From Lachnospiraceae bacterium (lineage in GTDB: Bacteria; Bacillota; Clostridia; Lachnospirales; Lachnospiraceae), in contig QOUV01000007.1 in assembly GCA_003862155.1 (NCBI GenBank), positions 39,965 to 103,964 of the forward strand: 64,000 nt of DNA, written 5' to 3'. Of the stretch, positions 9,051 through 18,364 are shown piece by piece (within the stretch, counting starts at the first letter, position 1; the number at the start of each line of letters is the position of its first letter). The translations under genes and the position numbers were made by a program. Below the pieces are notes generated by a model. That model did not search any database. It saw nothing but the letters and a program-made list of their open reading frames with translations, and was not told the DNA's origin.

Positions 9051-9194
9051 GAGCGGTGCAATTCGCACTACATAAATGAGCGGTGCAATTCGCATTCCGC
9101 TTCGCTCCATGCTCATTCGCGCGTTCGCGCAATGGATAAATGAGCGGTGCAATTCGCATTCCGCTTCGCTCCATGCTCATTCGCGCGTTCGCGC
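9051..9194. repeat. Direct repeats of the GAGCGGTGC repeat family
   Basis: Two identical 59-bp copies (9072-9130 and 9136-9194) begin ATAAATGAGCGGTGCAATTC and end in CGCGCGTTCGCGC; they are separated by 5 bp. A third, partial copy (GAGCGGTGCAATTCGCA) begins at 9051. Short open frames across this stretch are repeat artefacts, not genes. The second copy is also the left arm of the complete element 9138-9271. Confidence 0.85.
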
Positions 9195-9271
9195 TATTGA
9201 TACAAAAAGAGACGCCCTTACGGATACAAGTATCCTCCAGGCGTCTCTTTTTGTATCAGCACCGCTCATTT
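9138..9271 (+). repeat. Inverted-terminal-repeat element A with 18-bp inner hairpin
   Basis: Terminal inverted repeats AAATGAGCGGTGC (9138-9150) and GCACCGCTCATTT (9259-9271) are perfect 13-mers. Inside lies a perfect 18-bp stem (arms 9199-9216 and 9240-9257, left arm GATACAAAAAGAGACGCC). Its loop holds a smaller hairpin (GGATAC AA GTATCC). The right arm ends in a T-rich strand, so the element may also end transcription of the Rrf2 gene. Same architecture as 13616-13752 in the opposite orientation. No transposase is encoded. Confidence 0.85.
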
Positions 9272-9284
9272 ATTACGCGGAAGA

Positions 9285-9313
9285 TTGCACTTCTTTTTAG
9301 GACATGTTATAAT
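9285..9313 (+). promoter_or_regulatory. Promoter for secA
   Basis: TTGCAC (9285-9290), a 17-bp spacer and a perfect TATAAT (9308-9313). Transcription would begin near 9320, giving a leader of about 35 nt. Confidence 0.75.
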
Positions 9314-9353
9314 ATAATCTAATTGGCATTTGACAAAGGAGAATGAATTTTTA

Positions 9354-11948
9354 ATGAGTATAGTCAGCAAGATTTTTGGTACGCACAGCCAGCATGAGCT
9401 CAGACGTATCAAACCTATCGTGGATAAGATCGAATCGTACCACGATGAGATGGGAAAGCTCTCTGACGATGAGCTGAAAGGCAAGACACAGTATTTCAAG
9501 GATCAGCTCGCAGATGGAAAGACTCTCGATGACATCCTTCCTGAAGCGTACGCTGTAGTCCGTGAGGCTGCGAAGAGATCTGTCGGGATGGAACCGTTCA
9601 GAGTCCAGCTGATTGGTGGCGTTATCCTCCACCAGGGCCGTATCGCAGAGATGAAGACCGGTGAAGGAAAAACCCTCGTTTGTACACTTCCAGCATATCT
9701 TAATGCACTTGAAGGCAAGGGTGTTCACGTGGTTACCGTAAACGACTACCTGGCAAAGCGTGATGCACAGTGGATGGGAAAAGTGCATGAGTTCTTAGGC
9801 CTTACAGTTGGTGTCGTTTTAAACGACATGGATAAGGAAGAGAGACAGGCAGCGTACAACTGCGACATTACTTATATTACAAATAATGAGCTTGGATTCG
9901 ACTACCTCAGAGACAACATGGTCGTTCACAAAGAGGATATGGTACAGCGTGGCCTGAACTACGCTATTATCGATGAGGTCGACTCAGTTCTTATCGATGA
10001 AGCCAGAACTCCTCTTATCATTTCAGGTCAGAGCGGCAAGTCCACAAAGCTCTATGAGATGTGCGATGTCCTTGTCAGACAGATGGAGCGAGGCAAGGAT
10101 CTCCCTGAGTACTCGAAGATGGATGCCATCATGGGTATTGAGCAGGAGGAGACAGGTGACTACATCGTAGGCGAGAAGGATAAGGTAGTTAACCTTACCC
10201 AGCGTGGCATCAAGAAGGTCGAGGATTTCTTCCACATTGACAACCTCGCAGACCCGGAGAACCTCGAGATCCAGCACTGTGTTATCCTCGCTATCAGAGC
10301 ACATGAGCTGATGCACAGGGATGAGGATTACGTTGTAAAGGACGACGAAGTTCTTATCGTTGATGATTTTACTGGACGTATTATGCCGGGCCGCCGTTAT
10401 TCTGATGGTCTCCATCAGGCTATCGAGGCGAAGGAGCATGTTCACGTAAAGCGTGAGAGCATGACTCTTGCAGACATCACGTTCCAGAATTTTTTCAATA
10501 AGTACAAGAAGAAAGCAGGTATGACTGGTACTGCCCTCACCGAGGAGCAGGAGTTCCGTGACATTTACGGAATGGACGTTATCGAGATCCCTACGAACAA
10601 GCCTGTTATCAGAGTCGATCACGATGATGCCGTATACAAGACCAAGAAAGAAAAATTCAACGCAGTTGTTGACGAAGTGAAGAAGTCCCATGCGAAGGGA
10701 CAGCCTGTTCTCGTTGGTACTATAAATATTGATGTTTCCGAGCAGCTTTCGAGAATGCTCTCGAAGGAGGGAATCCAGCACGAGGTGCTGAACGCGAAAA
10801 ACAACGAGAGAGAGGCTGAGATCGTAGCACAGGCTGGTATTCACGGGCATGTTACTATCGCAACGAACATGGCAGGCCGTGGTACTGATATCAAGATCGA
10901 TGACGAAGCGCGTGCGGCAGGCGGACTGAAGATCATTGGAACAGAAAGGCACGAGTCCAGACGTATCGACAACCAGCTGCGTGGCCGTTCCGGTCGTCAG
11001 GGAGACCCGGGTGAATCACAGTTCTTTATCTCACTTGAGGACGACCTTATGAGACTGTTCGGTTCTGAACGTCTGATAAAAGTCTTCAATTCTCTTGGAA
11101 TCCCTGAGGGAGAGCAGATCCACCACAAGATGCTCTCAAGCGCTATCGAGCATGCACAGGAGAAGATCGAGTCGAACAACTTCGGCATCAGAAAGAACCT
11201 TCTCGAGTACGATGAAGTCACAAATGACCAGCGTGAGCTGGTCTACAAGCAGAGGCGCAGGGTTCTCGATGGCGAGGATATGCATGACCAGATCAAGAAC
11301 ATGATCAGTGGCCAGATCAAGGATTCTGTCGAGACAGTTATTAATGACGGAATCAACAGAGACGAATGGGATTTAAACGAGCTGAACCGTGTCCTTCTCG
11401 ACATCGTTCCTTTAAAGCCTGTAAATGAGACTTATCTAGAACAGCACGATATAAAGAATGTTGCTGCGTTAGAGGATGAACTGACTAGCGATGCTTTCGA
11501 GCTCTATGACCAGAAGGAGAAAGAATTCCCGCCGGAAATTGATTTCCGCGAAGTGGAGCGTACAATTCTTCTGCGTGTTATCGATCAGCACTGGATGGAA
11601 GAGATCGACAACATGGAGCAGCTGCGCCAGGGCATTGGGCTTCAGGCCTACGGTCAGAGAAACCCTATCGATGAGTACAAGGCACAGTCGTATGAGATGA
11701 TGGATGCGATGAACGCCGCTATCCAGCACGATACCGTTCAGATGATGTATCGTATCAGAGTCGAGAGACAGGTCGAGCGTGAGGAAGTCGCCAAGGCTAC
11801 CGGAACAAATAAGGAGGAGGGCCCTTCACAGTCAGGTCCTAGACGCCGCAAGGCACCTAAGATCTACCCGAATGATCCTTGCCCATGTGGATCCGGTCTC
11901 AAATACAAGAACTGCCACGGCAAAAAGATATATGGAAACAAAGGCTGA
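9354..11948 (+). CDS. secA: Preprotein translocase ATPase SecA
   Basis: The product has about 864 residues and is the motor that pushes preproteins through SecYEG. Motifs in order: EMKTGEGKT Walker A near residue 100, [21 protein letters not shown] (DEAD box), [19 protein letters not shown], and [18 protein letters not shown] motif VI (here [14 protein letters not shown]). The C-terminus carries a SEC-C zinc motif ([19 protein letters not shown]) that contacts SecB or the ribosome. GGAG sits upstream of ATG 9354; an in-frame TTG at 9330 has no ribosome-binding site. The 3' end overlaps the next gene. Confidence 0.97.
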   Translation: MSIVSKIFGTHSQHELRRIKPIVDKIESYHDEMGKLSDDELKGKTQYFKDQLADGKTLDDILPEAYAVVREAAKRSVGMEPFRVQLIGGVILHQGRIAEMKTGEGKTLVCTLPAYLNALEGKGVHVVTVNDYLAKRDAQWMGKVHEFLGLTVGVVLNDMDKEERQAAYNCDITYITNNELGFDYLRDNMVVHKEDMVQRGLNYAIIDEVDSVLIDEARTPLIISGQSGKSTKLYEMCDVLVRQMERGKDLPEYSKMDAIMGIEQEETGDYIVGEKDKVVNLTQRGIKKVEDFFHIDNLADPENLEIQHCVILAIRAHELMHRDEDYVVKDDEVLIVDDFTGRIMPGRRYSDGLHQAIEAKEHVHVKRESMTLADITFQNFFNKYKKKAGMTGTALTEEQEFRDIYGMDVIEIPTNKPVIRVDHDDAVYKTKKEKFNAVVDEVKKSHAKGQPVLVGTINIDVSEQLSRMLSKEGIQHEVLNAKNNEREAEIVAQAGIHGHVTIATNMAGRGTDIKIDDEARAAGGLKIIGTERHESRRIDNQLRGRSGRQGDPGESQFFISLEDDLMRLFGSERLIKVFNSLGIPEGEQIHHKMLSSAIEHAQEKIESNNFGIRKNLLEYDEVTNDQRELVYKQRRRVLDGEDMHDQIKNMISGQIKDSVETVINDGINRDEWDLNELNRVLLDIVPLKPVNETYLEQHDIKNVAALEDELTSDAFELYDQKEKEFPPEIDFREVERTILLRVIDQHWMEEIDNMEQLRQGIGLQAYGQRNPIDEYKAQSYEMMDAMNAAIQHDTVQMMYRIRVERQVEREEVAKATGTNKEEGPSQSGPRRRKAPKIYPNDPCPCGSGLKYKNCHGKKIYGNKG

Positions 11949-13410
11949 TGATATTTTAGAAACACTGGCGCTTTCTCGAGAGAAAGCCGCCGGTGTTTCT
12001 CAGTTAAAGAACGATTTAAAATATGGTGACAGCGACCTTCGCTGGAAGACGGACTGTTTTCTTGTAAGCTGGCTTCAGCAGGAGCTTGCGGCAGCCGGGC
12101 AGTTTGACAACATGGTGCTTCTGGCGCTTGGTTCTGACATACAGGCCCGCATGCCATTTTTAAAGGATATGCTGTCGCACCAAGGGGAGTATGGGCGTTT
12201 TCTTGAAAATGCATCTCCTTATATGTTTCTTGTAGGAGACGACATCTGCTTCGGAGTGCTCGAGGATTTTTCCAGAAAATTTGGCGCGGCCCTGCAGAGA
12301 GCAGGATATCAGGTGATCTTTCAGAACAGAAACGAGATACCGCAGGTTTATGGACAGAGATTTCAGGGAAATTCATACAGGGGGATCTTTGGCATGCAGG
12401 ACCCGCTGATGGCGACGAAAATAGAGAACGGTTCATATCTGTTTGATCATATTAATTCAAAGAAATATTACTGGTCATTTGACCATCCGGCTGGATTTTT
12501 TGATACACTCCATGCTGCGCCTGAAGATGTTATCGTTCTGACGCTGGACAAGAACTATGTTTCTTACACTAAGCGTTTTCTGAAAAGAAGGGCACTGTTC
12601 TTCCCACCGGGCGGCGAAAAGCAATCAAAGACCTGGAAAAATTTCGACGAATTTAAGGCCTCGAAGCTGCGTGAAAACCAGATGGGCATCTCATTTCTGG
12701 GAACTCCGGGAGTGGGTCTTCAGGAAAATATAGATTACACCCGCGAACACAATAGAAAGCTCTATCCGCTGGTATCGACTTATTCGTATAATCTTTTAAA
12801 CCACACAGATGAACCGAGCGAAATGGCATTCGAGAGGACCCTTGAGGATCCGGAAGTCGGCATAAAGAATCAGATAAGTGATGACGACTTTGCAGAATTA
12901 TTTGGCGAGTGGGCCAGCCTCGAGAAAAATGCCTCTAAAACTGTGCGAAAACAGGTAGTTAAAGAGATAGTTTCCGCTGGTGCAGATCTCAATGTCTATG
13001 ACAGAGGGTGGAAGGATATCGGCGATTTTCCGAATCTGATCGTCCACGACAGTATTCCATACGAGGATGCCAGAAAAGTTTACGACAAGTCCTGGATGTC
13101 GTTAAATGTGATGAGCTGGCACAAGGACGGCTTTACCGAGAGAATCGCCGAGCCGCAGCTTCACGGATCTCTGGTCGTTACAGACAGCACCAGGTATCTT
13201 CGTGAAAATTACACAGATGGTGAGGATATTGTGATGTTCGATCTGAACGATCAGAGCATAAAAGAGCTTCCGGAGAGGATCAGGGCACTCCTTTCCGATA
13301 AAGACAGATTATTGCACATCGCATACAATGGATATCTGAATGCCTTGAAGAATCATACCTGGGACGCAAGAGCAGAACAGTTCTTAAAGCTGACAGCAGC
13401 TTTGGATTAA
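11932..13410 (+). CDS. CgeB-like glycosyltransferase
   Basis: The product has about 492 residues. The C-terminal third matches the pattern of glycosyltransferase group-1 domains of CgeB/flagellin-glycosylation proteins ([65 protein letters not shown]). The N-terminal half is less familiar. The start is taken at ATG 11932, overlapping the last codons of secA by 17 bp; the frame stays open further upstream only inside secA. In motile clostridia such enzymes often decorate flagellin or surface polymers, but the acceptor is not shown here. A good terminator (13572-13608) lies downstream. Confidence 0.75.
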   Translation: METKADDILETLALSREKAAGVSQLKNDLKYGDSDLRWKTDCFLVSWLQQELAAAGQFDNMVLLALGSDIQARMPFLKDMLSHQGEYGRFLENASPYMFLVGDDICFGVLEDFSRKFGAALQRAGYQVIFQNRNEIPQVYGQRFQGNSYRGIFGMQDPLMATKIENGSYLFDHINSKKYYWSFDHPAGFFDTLHAAPEDVIVLTLDKNYVSYTKRFLKRRALFFPPGGEKQSKTWKNFDEFKASKLRENQMGISFLGTPGVGLQENIDYTREHNRKLYPLVSTYSYNLLNHTDEPSEMAFERTLEDPEVGIKNQISDDDFAELFGEWASLEKNASKTVRKQVVKEIVSAGADLNVYDRGWKDIGDFPNLIVHDSIPYEDARKVYDKSWMSLNVMSWHKDGFTERIAEPQLHGSLVVTDSTRYLRENYTDGEDIVMFDLNDQSIKELPERIRALLSDKDRLLHIAYNGYLNALKNHTWDARAEQFLKLTAALD

Positions 13411-13509
13411 AAAAATTAGAAATGTTATTCTGTATAGGGAAAATTTATCTAAAGAAAACAATTTTTTAATTATTGGTCCACAAATTTTTCACAAATGGAT
13501 AGTATAGTA

Positions 13510-13608
13510 ATAATTGTCAAAGGGAAAGACCTTTGATGTTAATTGTTTTCGTTTTTCATACTCCCCCTCTTAGGACTGTGAGATTTATCTCACAGTCCTT
13601 ATTTTTTT
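13510..13608 (+). ncRNA. Candidate small RNA with two hairpins
   Basis: A perfect 7-bp hairpin (TCAAAGG / CCTTTGA, 13517-13536) lies about 35 nt upstream of a strong intrinsic terminator. The upstream AT-rich stretch (13476-13512) contains promoter-like hexamers (TTTTCA, TAATAA) but no clear -35/-10 pair. No start codon with a ribosome-binding site lies between. It could instead be the 3'-UTR of the glycosyltransferase gene. Confidence 0.3.
13572..13608 (+). terminator. Intrinsic terminator
   Basis: A perfect 12-bp stem, AGGACTGTGAGA / TCTCACAGTCCT, with loop TTTA, is followed by TATTTTTTT. It ends the secA-glycosyltransferase transcript or a small RNA inside the spacer. Confidence 0.85.
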
Positions 13609-13615
13609 GCGTATT

Positions 13616-13752
13616 AAATGAGCGGTGCTGAAATATCGTATCGGCTCCCCCGGAGGACGCTTGCGTACGGAGGGGGAGTCGATACGATATTTCAATAGCG
13701 CGAACGCGCGAATGAGCAGCCGCGAAGCGGGTGCGAATAGCACCGCTCATTT
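13616..13752 (-). repeat. Inverted-terminal-repeat element B with 22-bp inner hairpin
   Basis: The same 13-bp terminal repeats as element A (13616-13628 and 13740-13752). Read on the minus strand, the conserved arm (CATTCGCGCGTTCGCGC then TATTGA) is in the same place as in element A. The inner stem is a different sequence: arms 13630-13651 and 13672-13693 pair over 22 positions with one G-T. The loop contains a short GACGC/GCGT hairpin followed by CCTCC on the minus strand, as in element A. Confidence 0.85.
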
Positions 13753-13770
13753 GCGAAGAGAGCGAAGGAG

Positions 13771-13817
13771 CGTATCGATGCCGGCGGACGAGAGCGTACG
13801 CAAAGGCAATCGATACG
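13771..13817. repeat. Partial element C (inner hairpin only)
   Basis: CGTATCGATGCC (13771-13782) pairs with GGCAATCGATACG (13805-13817) with one bulged A. The stem flank ATCGTATCG is shared with element B and the loop again carries a GTACGC-type core. Terminal repeats are missing on both sides, so it looks like a degraded or truncated copy. Confidence 0.6.
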
Positions 13818-13846
13818 ATATTTGTAAGCACTTATTATAAAGTTTG

Positions 13847-13875
13847 GTGACACCGTGAAATATTTGTGGTAGAAT
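13847..13875 (+). promoter_or_regulatory. Promoter for the alpha/beta hydrolase-murF-ddl-murI group
   Basis: GTGACA (13847-13852), 17 bp and TAGAAT (13870-13875) with an extended TG motif. Initiation would fall at about 13882, two bases before the ATG at 13884, giving a leaderless or near-leaderless message. No Shine-Dalgarno is present. Confidence 0.5.
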
Positions 13876-13883
13876 AATGTGCT

Positions 13884-14657
13884 ATGGAAATAACAGTTGA
13901 TGGAAAAAATATAAGATATAAAGTGACTGGCAGTGGTAAGAAGACCGCTGTTATACTGCAGGGCTGGGGCACAGATATGAAGCTATACGATTCGATCGCT
14001 GCGGATATAAGCGATGAGTACAGGGTCATTCAGTTCAATCTGCCTGGATTTTCAGACAGTGAAGAGCCTTCGGAACCATGGGGCGTCGAGGAGTTCGCGG
14101 CCTGGTTCAATCATTTTATGCAGGCACTTGAGATCAGAAAAGCGGTCTTGATCGGACACAGTTTCGGCGGAAGGATAATGATCTGGCTCGGTTCGCTCTC
14201 GAAGGACGAGATCTCATTTGCTATCGACAAGCTCGTGCTTGTGGATGCAGCAGGCATTCAGAGGGAGAAGACGCCGAAGCAGAAGAGGAGCATCGCAAGA
14301 TACCATTTTAAGAGGAGATTTTTTCATCTGCCGCTTATCTACTATTTTTTTAAGGATGCGGTAGACATATGGCAGGGACAGCAGGGCAGCGCTGATTACA
14401 GGAATTCTTCCCCGATGATGAAGAAGTGCATGGTAAAGGCTGTAAATGATGACCTTACATACAGGCTGCCAGACATTCCTTACGAGACCTGCCTTATCTG
14501 GGGCGACCAGGACACTGCGACGCCTCTTTTAGATGGGAAGGACATGGAGAGGCTGATGCCGAATGCTGCGCTTCATGTGCTGACTGGAACTGATCATTTT
14601 TCTTTTCTCAGAAAACCGCAGGAGTTCAATGAGATACTAAGGAGCTTTTTATGCTGA
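13884..14657 (+). CDS. Alpha/beta-fold hydrolase
   Basis: The product has 257 residues. The nucleophile elbow GHSFGG, an acid in WGDQDTATP and a His in TDHFSF make a complete Ser-Asp-His triad, and an oxyanion-loop segment (LQGWGTD) follows strand 3. A cap domain lies at about residues 130-200. The substrate is unknown. It overlaps the MurF-like gene by 7 bp and heads a wall-precursor group, so a role near cell-wall or lipid metabolism is plausible but inferred. Confidence 0.85.
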   Translation: MEITVDGKNIRYKVTGSGKKTAVILQGWGTDMKLYDSIAADISDEYRVIQFNLPGFSDSEEPSEPWGVEEFAAWFNHFMQALEIRKAVLIGHSFGGRIMIWLGSLSKDEISFAIDKLVLVDAAGIQREKTPKQKRSIARYHFKRRFFHLPLIYYFFKDAVDIWQGQQGSADYRNSSPMMKKCMVKAVNDDLTYRLPDIPYETCLIWGDQDTATPLLDGKDMERLMPNAALHVLTGTDHFSFLRKPQEFNEILRSFLC

Positions 14658-16234
14658 AAACTATAAATCTGGTGCTAGGCGATGTGGAGGTTGTGGTCAC
14701 GCTGGTGACACTGATACTGGCTCTCCGCTTCAACCTCCAGATGTTCCAGCAGAACGGTTATAAAAATGGTGAATATTTTCACTGGCTCTCGAAAAACAGT
14801 AACAGACAGCGCTTCCTATGGGCAATGATCATCACTTTTGTGCTGCAGCTTCTGATCAGGCAGCCGGTGATCCAGCTGATACTGATAGTGATCACTATTG
14901 TATGGCTTGGCGCGGTAAATTCCGCTTACAACCTCTATAGAAAGACCGAGACCAAGAAAAAACTCGTTGTCACTGCGAGAGTCAAGAGACTGATCGTAAC
15001 TTTTATAATTCTCTGTGCTCTGATGCTGATCTTCTCGGGAAAATACAGGGTTTTCTGCACTGGTGTATTTCTTATCTGCACTCCGGAGATCGTGATCCTA
15101 TGCAATATTATAAATCATCCGATCGAAGCCGGGATCAACAGGTACTATATCAGAGATGCACAGAAAATCCTCCGCGAAAACCCACAGATCAAGCTGATAG
15201 GTATCACCGGAAGTTATGGCAAGACATCGATGAAGTACTACCTGAATACGCTTCTTAAGGATTTTTACGATGTGCTTATTACTCCGGGAAATTTCAATAC
15301 GACTCTCGGTGTCGTCAGGACCATAAGAGAGCATCTGAAGCCATCCAACCAGATTTTCCTCTGTGAAATGGGCGCGAGACACGTTCACGATATCAAGGAG
15401 ATCTGTGATCTGTTCAAGCCATCTGAGGGCATCATTACGAGTATCGGGCCGCAGCACCTGGAGACGTTTCACACTCAGGAGAATATTGTAAATACGAAAT
15501 TCGAACTCGCGGACGCGGTCCCGGAGGGCAACAGGGTGTACCTGAACGCCGACAACGAATTCGAGCTGAAAAAAGCTTCCGAATACACTGACAAGCGAAA
15601 GATCATTTTTTACTCATATAAGTCGAACAAGGGCTACCATGCATCTGAGGTGCGCCTTACAACGCTTGGCACAGAGTTTACACTGACTGCACCGGATGGT
15701 GAGACCGCCAGATTTACTATGAGACTTATAGGTGAGCACAATGTCATAAATGTATGTGGTGCGATCGCTGTAGCGCATGAGCAGGGTATTTCACTCGAGA
15801 AGCTCCGCGTTCCGGTCAGAAGAATCGAACCTGTTCCGCACCGCCTTCAGATGATTCAGCGCGGTGACGTGACTATAATCGACGATGCATACAATTCGAA
15901 TCCAGCCGGTTCAAAGGCCGCTGTCGAGACACTTCATATGTTTGACGGCATAAGGATACTAGTGACGCCTGGAATGGTCGAGCTTGGTGAGAAGGAAGAC
16001 GACTACAACTACAAATTTGGCACTTACGCAGCTGCAAACTGCGACTATATTCTGCTGGTCGGAAGGATCTCGCATACGGATCCTATCAGAGATGGCGCTA
16101 TCGAAAGCGGTTTTCCTGAGGCAAGAGTCCGCTCATTTGACGACCTCCAGGGTGCGATGAACTGCGCTTACGGCATCAGCGGTGAGGGACACAAGTATAT
16201 CCTCCTTGAGAATGATCTGCCGGATGCTTATTGA
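14651..16234 (+). CDS. MurF-like Mur ligase with N-terminal membrane segments
   Basis: The product has 527 residues. The first ~160 contain several hydrophobic segments (about 5-25, 55-78, 80-97, 118-150). They are followed by a Mur ligase core: ATP-binding GITGSYGKTS near 184-193, EMGARHVHDI, SIGPQHLETF, NTKFEL, EHNVINVCGAIAVA and DDAYNSNPAGSKAA. The core is closest in pattern to UDP-MurNAc-tripeptide D-Ala-D-Ala ligase (MurF). Its position directly before ddl, which makes D-Ala-D-Ala, supports that. The membrane-spanning N-terminus is a variant of the usual soluble MurF; the genome may carry a second, standard murF. Confidence 0.8.
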   Translation: MLKTINLVLGDVEVVVTLVTLILALRFNLQMFQQNGYKNGEYFHWLSKNSNRQRFLWAMIITFVLQLLIRQPVIQLILIVITIVWLGAVNSAYNLYRKTETKKKLVVTARVKRLIVTFIILCALMLIFSGKYRVFCTGVFLICTPEIVILCNIINHPIEAGINRYYIRDAQKILRENPQIKLIGITGSYGKTSMKYYLNTLLKDFYDVLITPGNFNTTLGVVRTIREHLKPSNQIFLCEMGARHVHDIKEICDLFKPSEGIITSIGPQHLETFHTQENIVNTKFELADAVPEGNRVYLNADNEFELKKASEYTDKRKIIFYSYKSNKGYHASEVRLTTLGTEFTLTAPDGETARFTMRLIGEHNVINVCGAIAVAHEQGISLEKLRVPVRRIEPVPHRLQMIQRGDVTIIDDAYNSNPAGSKAAVETLHMFDGIRILVTPGMVELGEKEDDYNYKFGTYAAANCDYILLVGRISHTDPIRDGAIESGFPEARVRSFDDLQGAMNCAYGISGEGHKYILLENDLPDAY

Positions 16235-16285
16235 TGATTATTTTGATTCATTTGATAATTATTTTTTATGTTTGAAAGGAACAAA

Positions 16286-17467
16286 ATGAAGACTAGAGTA
16301 GCTGTTATGTACGGTGGCAGAAGTGTTGAGCATGAAGTTTCCGTTATTTCCGGAATCCAGGCTCTGATGAATATAGACACGGACAAATATGAGACGATAC
16401 CGGTCTATATTACGAAGCAGAACGAGTTCTATGTCGGAGATGACATCGGAAAGATTGAGGCCTATAAGGATATCGACGGACTGCTCGCCAGATCTCAGAA
16501 GGTCGTCTGGGTCAATGAGGGAGACAAAGTTGTCCTCTCGCCTTACCCGAAGAAAATGTTCGGCGGAATGAAAGATATCGAAGTCGACGTCGCATTCCCG
16601 GTAGTTCACGGCACTAACGAGGAGGACGGAACACTCGTAGGATTTTTAAAGACTCTTGGCATTCCGTTTGTAGGCTGCGATGTAACCTCTGCAGCAGTCG
16701 GAATGGACAAATACATCCAGAAGTGTGTCTTAAAGGACGTTGATATTCCGGTCCTCGACTGTGTCTGCTTCCACGAGGACGATTATGCTGACATGGAAAA
16801 ACTGCTAGACACTGCAGAGCAGAAGGTCGGCTATCCTGCTGTCATAAAACCGGTAAATTCGGGCTCATCAGTCGGAATTTCGATGGCCAGAAACAGGGAA
16901 GAGCTCACAAAGTCGATTGATGACGCATTTACCTACGCTTCGATCGTACTTGTTGAGCATGGAATCGAGAAATTAAAAGAGATTAACTGCTCTGTTTTAG
17001 GAGATGACAGTGGCGCGAAGGCATCTATTCTTGAGGAACCATTCCACACGAAGGATATCCTCTCATACAAAGATAAGTACGAGAGCAATGGCGCCAAGTC
17101 CGGTGGTTCGAAAGGCATGGCTTCTGTCCAGAGAAAAATTCCGGCAGATCTTCCGGAGGAGACCACAAAGCAGATCCAGGACTACGCAGTCCGTGCATTC
17201 AAGGCACTCGGATGCAACGGTGTCGTTCGTATCGACTTTATGATCGACGAAGCTACCGGAAAGCTCTATTTCAACGAGATAAATACTATACCTGGCTCAC
17301 TTTCGTTCTACCTCTGGGAACCTTCGGGAGTTCCTTACAAGGATCTTCTCGATCAGCTTATACAGCTTGCGCTGAAACGTGCCAGAAAGTACCAGAATAT
17401 CACATTTACATTTGATACGAATATTCTGAATTCAGCTTCATTCGGAGGCGCGAAGGGAGTCAAATAA
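16286..17467 (+). CDS. ddl: D-alanine--D-alanine ligase
   Basis: The product has about 393 residues and is an ATP-grasp ligase forming the D-Ala-D-Ala dipeptide. The classic start (MKTRVAVMYGGRSVEHEVSV) follows AAAGGA at good spacing, so ATG 16286 is preferred over 16268. Other motifs: PVVHGTNEEDGTLVGFL, YPAVIKPVNSGSSVGI, GVVRIDFM and FNEINTIPGSLSFYLWE, the last carrying the metal-binding Glu and Asn. The stop overlaps the murI start (TAATG), indicating translational coupling. Confidence 0.96.
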   Translation: MKTRVAVMYGGRSVEHEVSVISGIQALMNIDTDKYETIPVYITKQNEFYVGDDIGKIEAYKDIDGLLARSQKVVWVNEGDKVVLSPYPKKMFGGMKDIEVDVAFPVVHGTNEEDGTLVGFLKTLGIPFVGCDVTSAAVGMDKYIQKCVLKDVDIPVLDCVCFHEDDYADMEKLLDTAEQKVGYPAVIKPVNSGSSVGISMARNREELTKSIDDAFTYASIVLVEHGIEKLKEINCSVLGDDSGAKASILEEPFHTKDILSYKDKYESNGAKSGGSKGMASVQRKIPADLPEETTKQIQDYAVRAFKALGCNGVVRIDFMIDEATGKLYFNEINTIPGSLSFYLWEPSGVPYKDLLDQLIQLALKRARKYQNITFTFDTNILNSASFGGAKGVK

Positions 17468-18318
17468 TGGCAGAGATTTTTGAGCCAATTGAAAAAAATG
17501 ATATAATTCATGCGCCGATTGCTGTCTTTGATTCAGGAGTCGGCGGTGTTTCGGTGCTCCGCGAACTCGTGCGCGTCATGCCTAAGGAAAAATTCTACTT
17601 CTATGGGGATTCGGGAAACGCCCCGTATGGAACTAAATCCAGGTACGAGGTCCTGCAGCTTACCAGAGGTCATGTTGAGGACTTTATCGACATGGGTGTC
17701 AAGGGAATCTGTATCGCCTGCAACACCGCGACATCAGCTGCAGTAAGACAGCTTCGGCTCGACTATCCGGAAGTTCCTGTTGTAGGGATAGAGCCGGCAC
17801 TCAAGCCTGCGGTCTCATTTATGCACCACCCTAAGGTGCTCGTGATGGCGACACCTATGACTATCCGGGAAAATAAGTTTCAGAACCTTCTGAATAAATA
17901 CGGCGAAGAGGCTGAGGTATTCCCGCTCGCCTGCCCAGGTCTTATGGAGTATGTGGAAGCTGGAAAAGCCGGGACAGAAGAAGTTCAGAAATTTTTAAAT
18001 GATCTGTTGAAAGACTATGCGCCTGGTGGAAAATACGGTCCTATGGACGCAGTTGTCACCGGCTGTACTCACTATCCTTTTGTCAAAGACCAGATAGAGA
18101 CTGCTCTCGGTGGCGGGACCCGTGTATTTGACGGCGCAAATGGTACTGCCCGTGAGATGCGCCGCAGACTTTTTGCGGCCGGCAGCCTGATCCCTGAGGA
18201 ACGCAGCACAGAGGCTCTTTCCGATGAGCAGATCCTCTCCCGTGTCCACTTTGAGAACTCTGCCCCGGACCGCGAGGCAAAGATTGAGCTGTGCAGGAAG
18301 CTGCTGCTGGAAAAATGA
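17467..18318 (+). CDS. murI: Glutamate racemase
   Basis: The product has 283 residues and converts L-Glu to D-Glu for peptidoglycan. Motifs: FDSGVGGVSVLRE, YGDSGNAPYG, the first catalytic Cys in IACNTATS, and the second in VTGCTHYPF. It completes a D-amino-acid and wall-precursor series with the MurF-like ligase and ddl. Confidence 0.96.
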   Translation: MAEIFEPIEKNDIIHAPIAVFDSGVGGVSVLRELVRVMPKEKFYFYGDSGNAPYGTKSRYEVLQLTRGHVEDFIDMGVKGICIACNTATSAAVRQLRLDYPEVPVVGIEPALKPAVSFMHHPKVLVMATPMTIRENKFQNLLNKYGEEAEVFPLACPGLMEYVEAGKAGTEEVQKFLNDLLKDYAPGGKYGPMDAVVTGCTHYPFVKDQIETALGGGTRVFDGANGTAREMRRRLFAAGSLIPEERSTEALSDEQILSRVHFENSAPDREAKIELCRKLLLEK

Positions 18319-18364
18319 CAGGGTGGTAAAAAGGAAAAATACAAATTCGTTGTAGTTAAAAATT

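Noticed and set aside
9076..9322. Two short plus-strand open frames (74 and 60 codons)
   Set aside because: They lie entirely inside the direct repeats and inner hairpin, share repeat-derived peptides (MSGAIRIPLRSMLIRAFA) and lack ribosome-binding sites.
13556..13840. Open frames on both strands across elements B and C
   Set aside because: They arise from the GC-rich palindromes; peptides are low-complexity mirror products without ribosome-binding sites.
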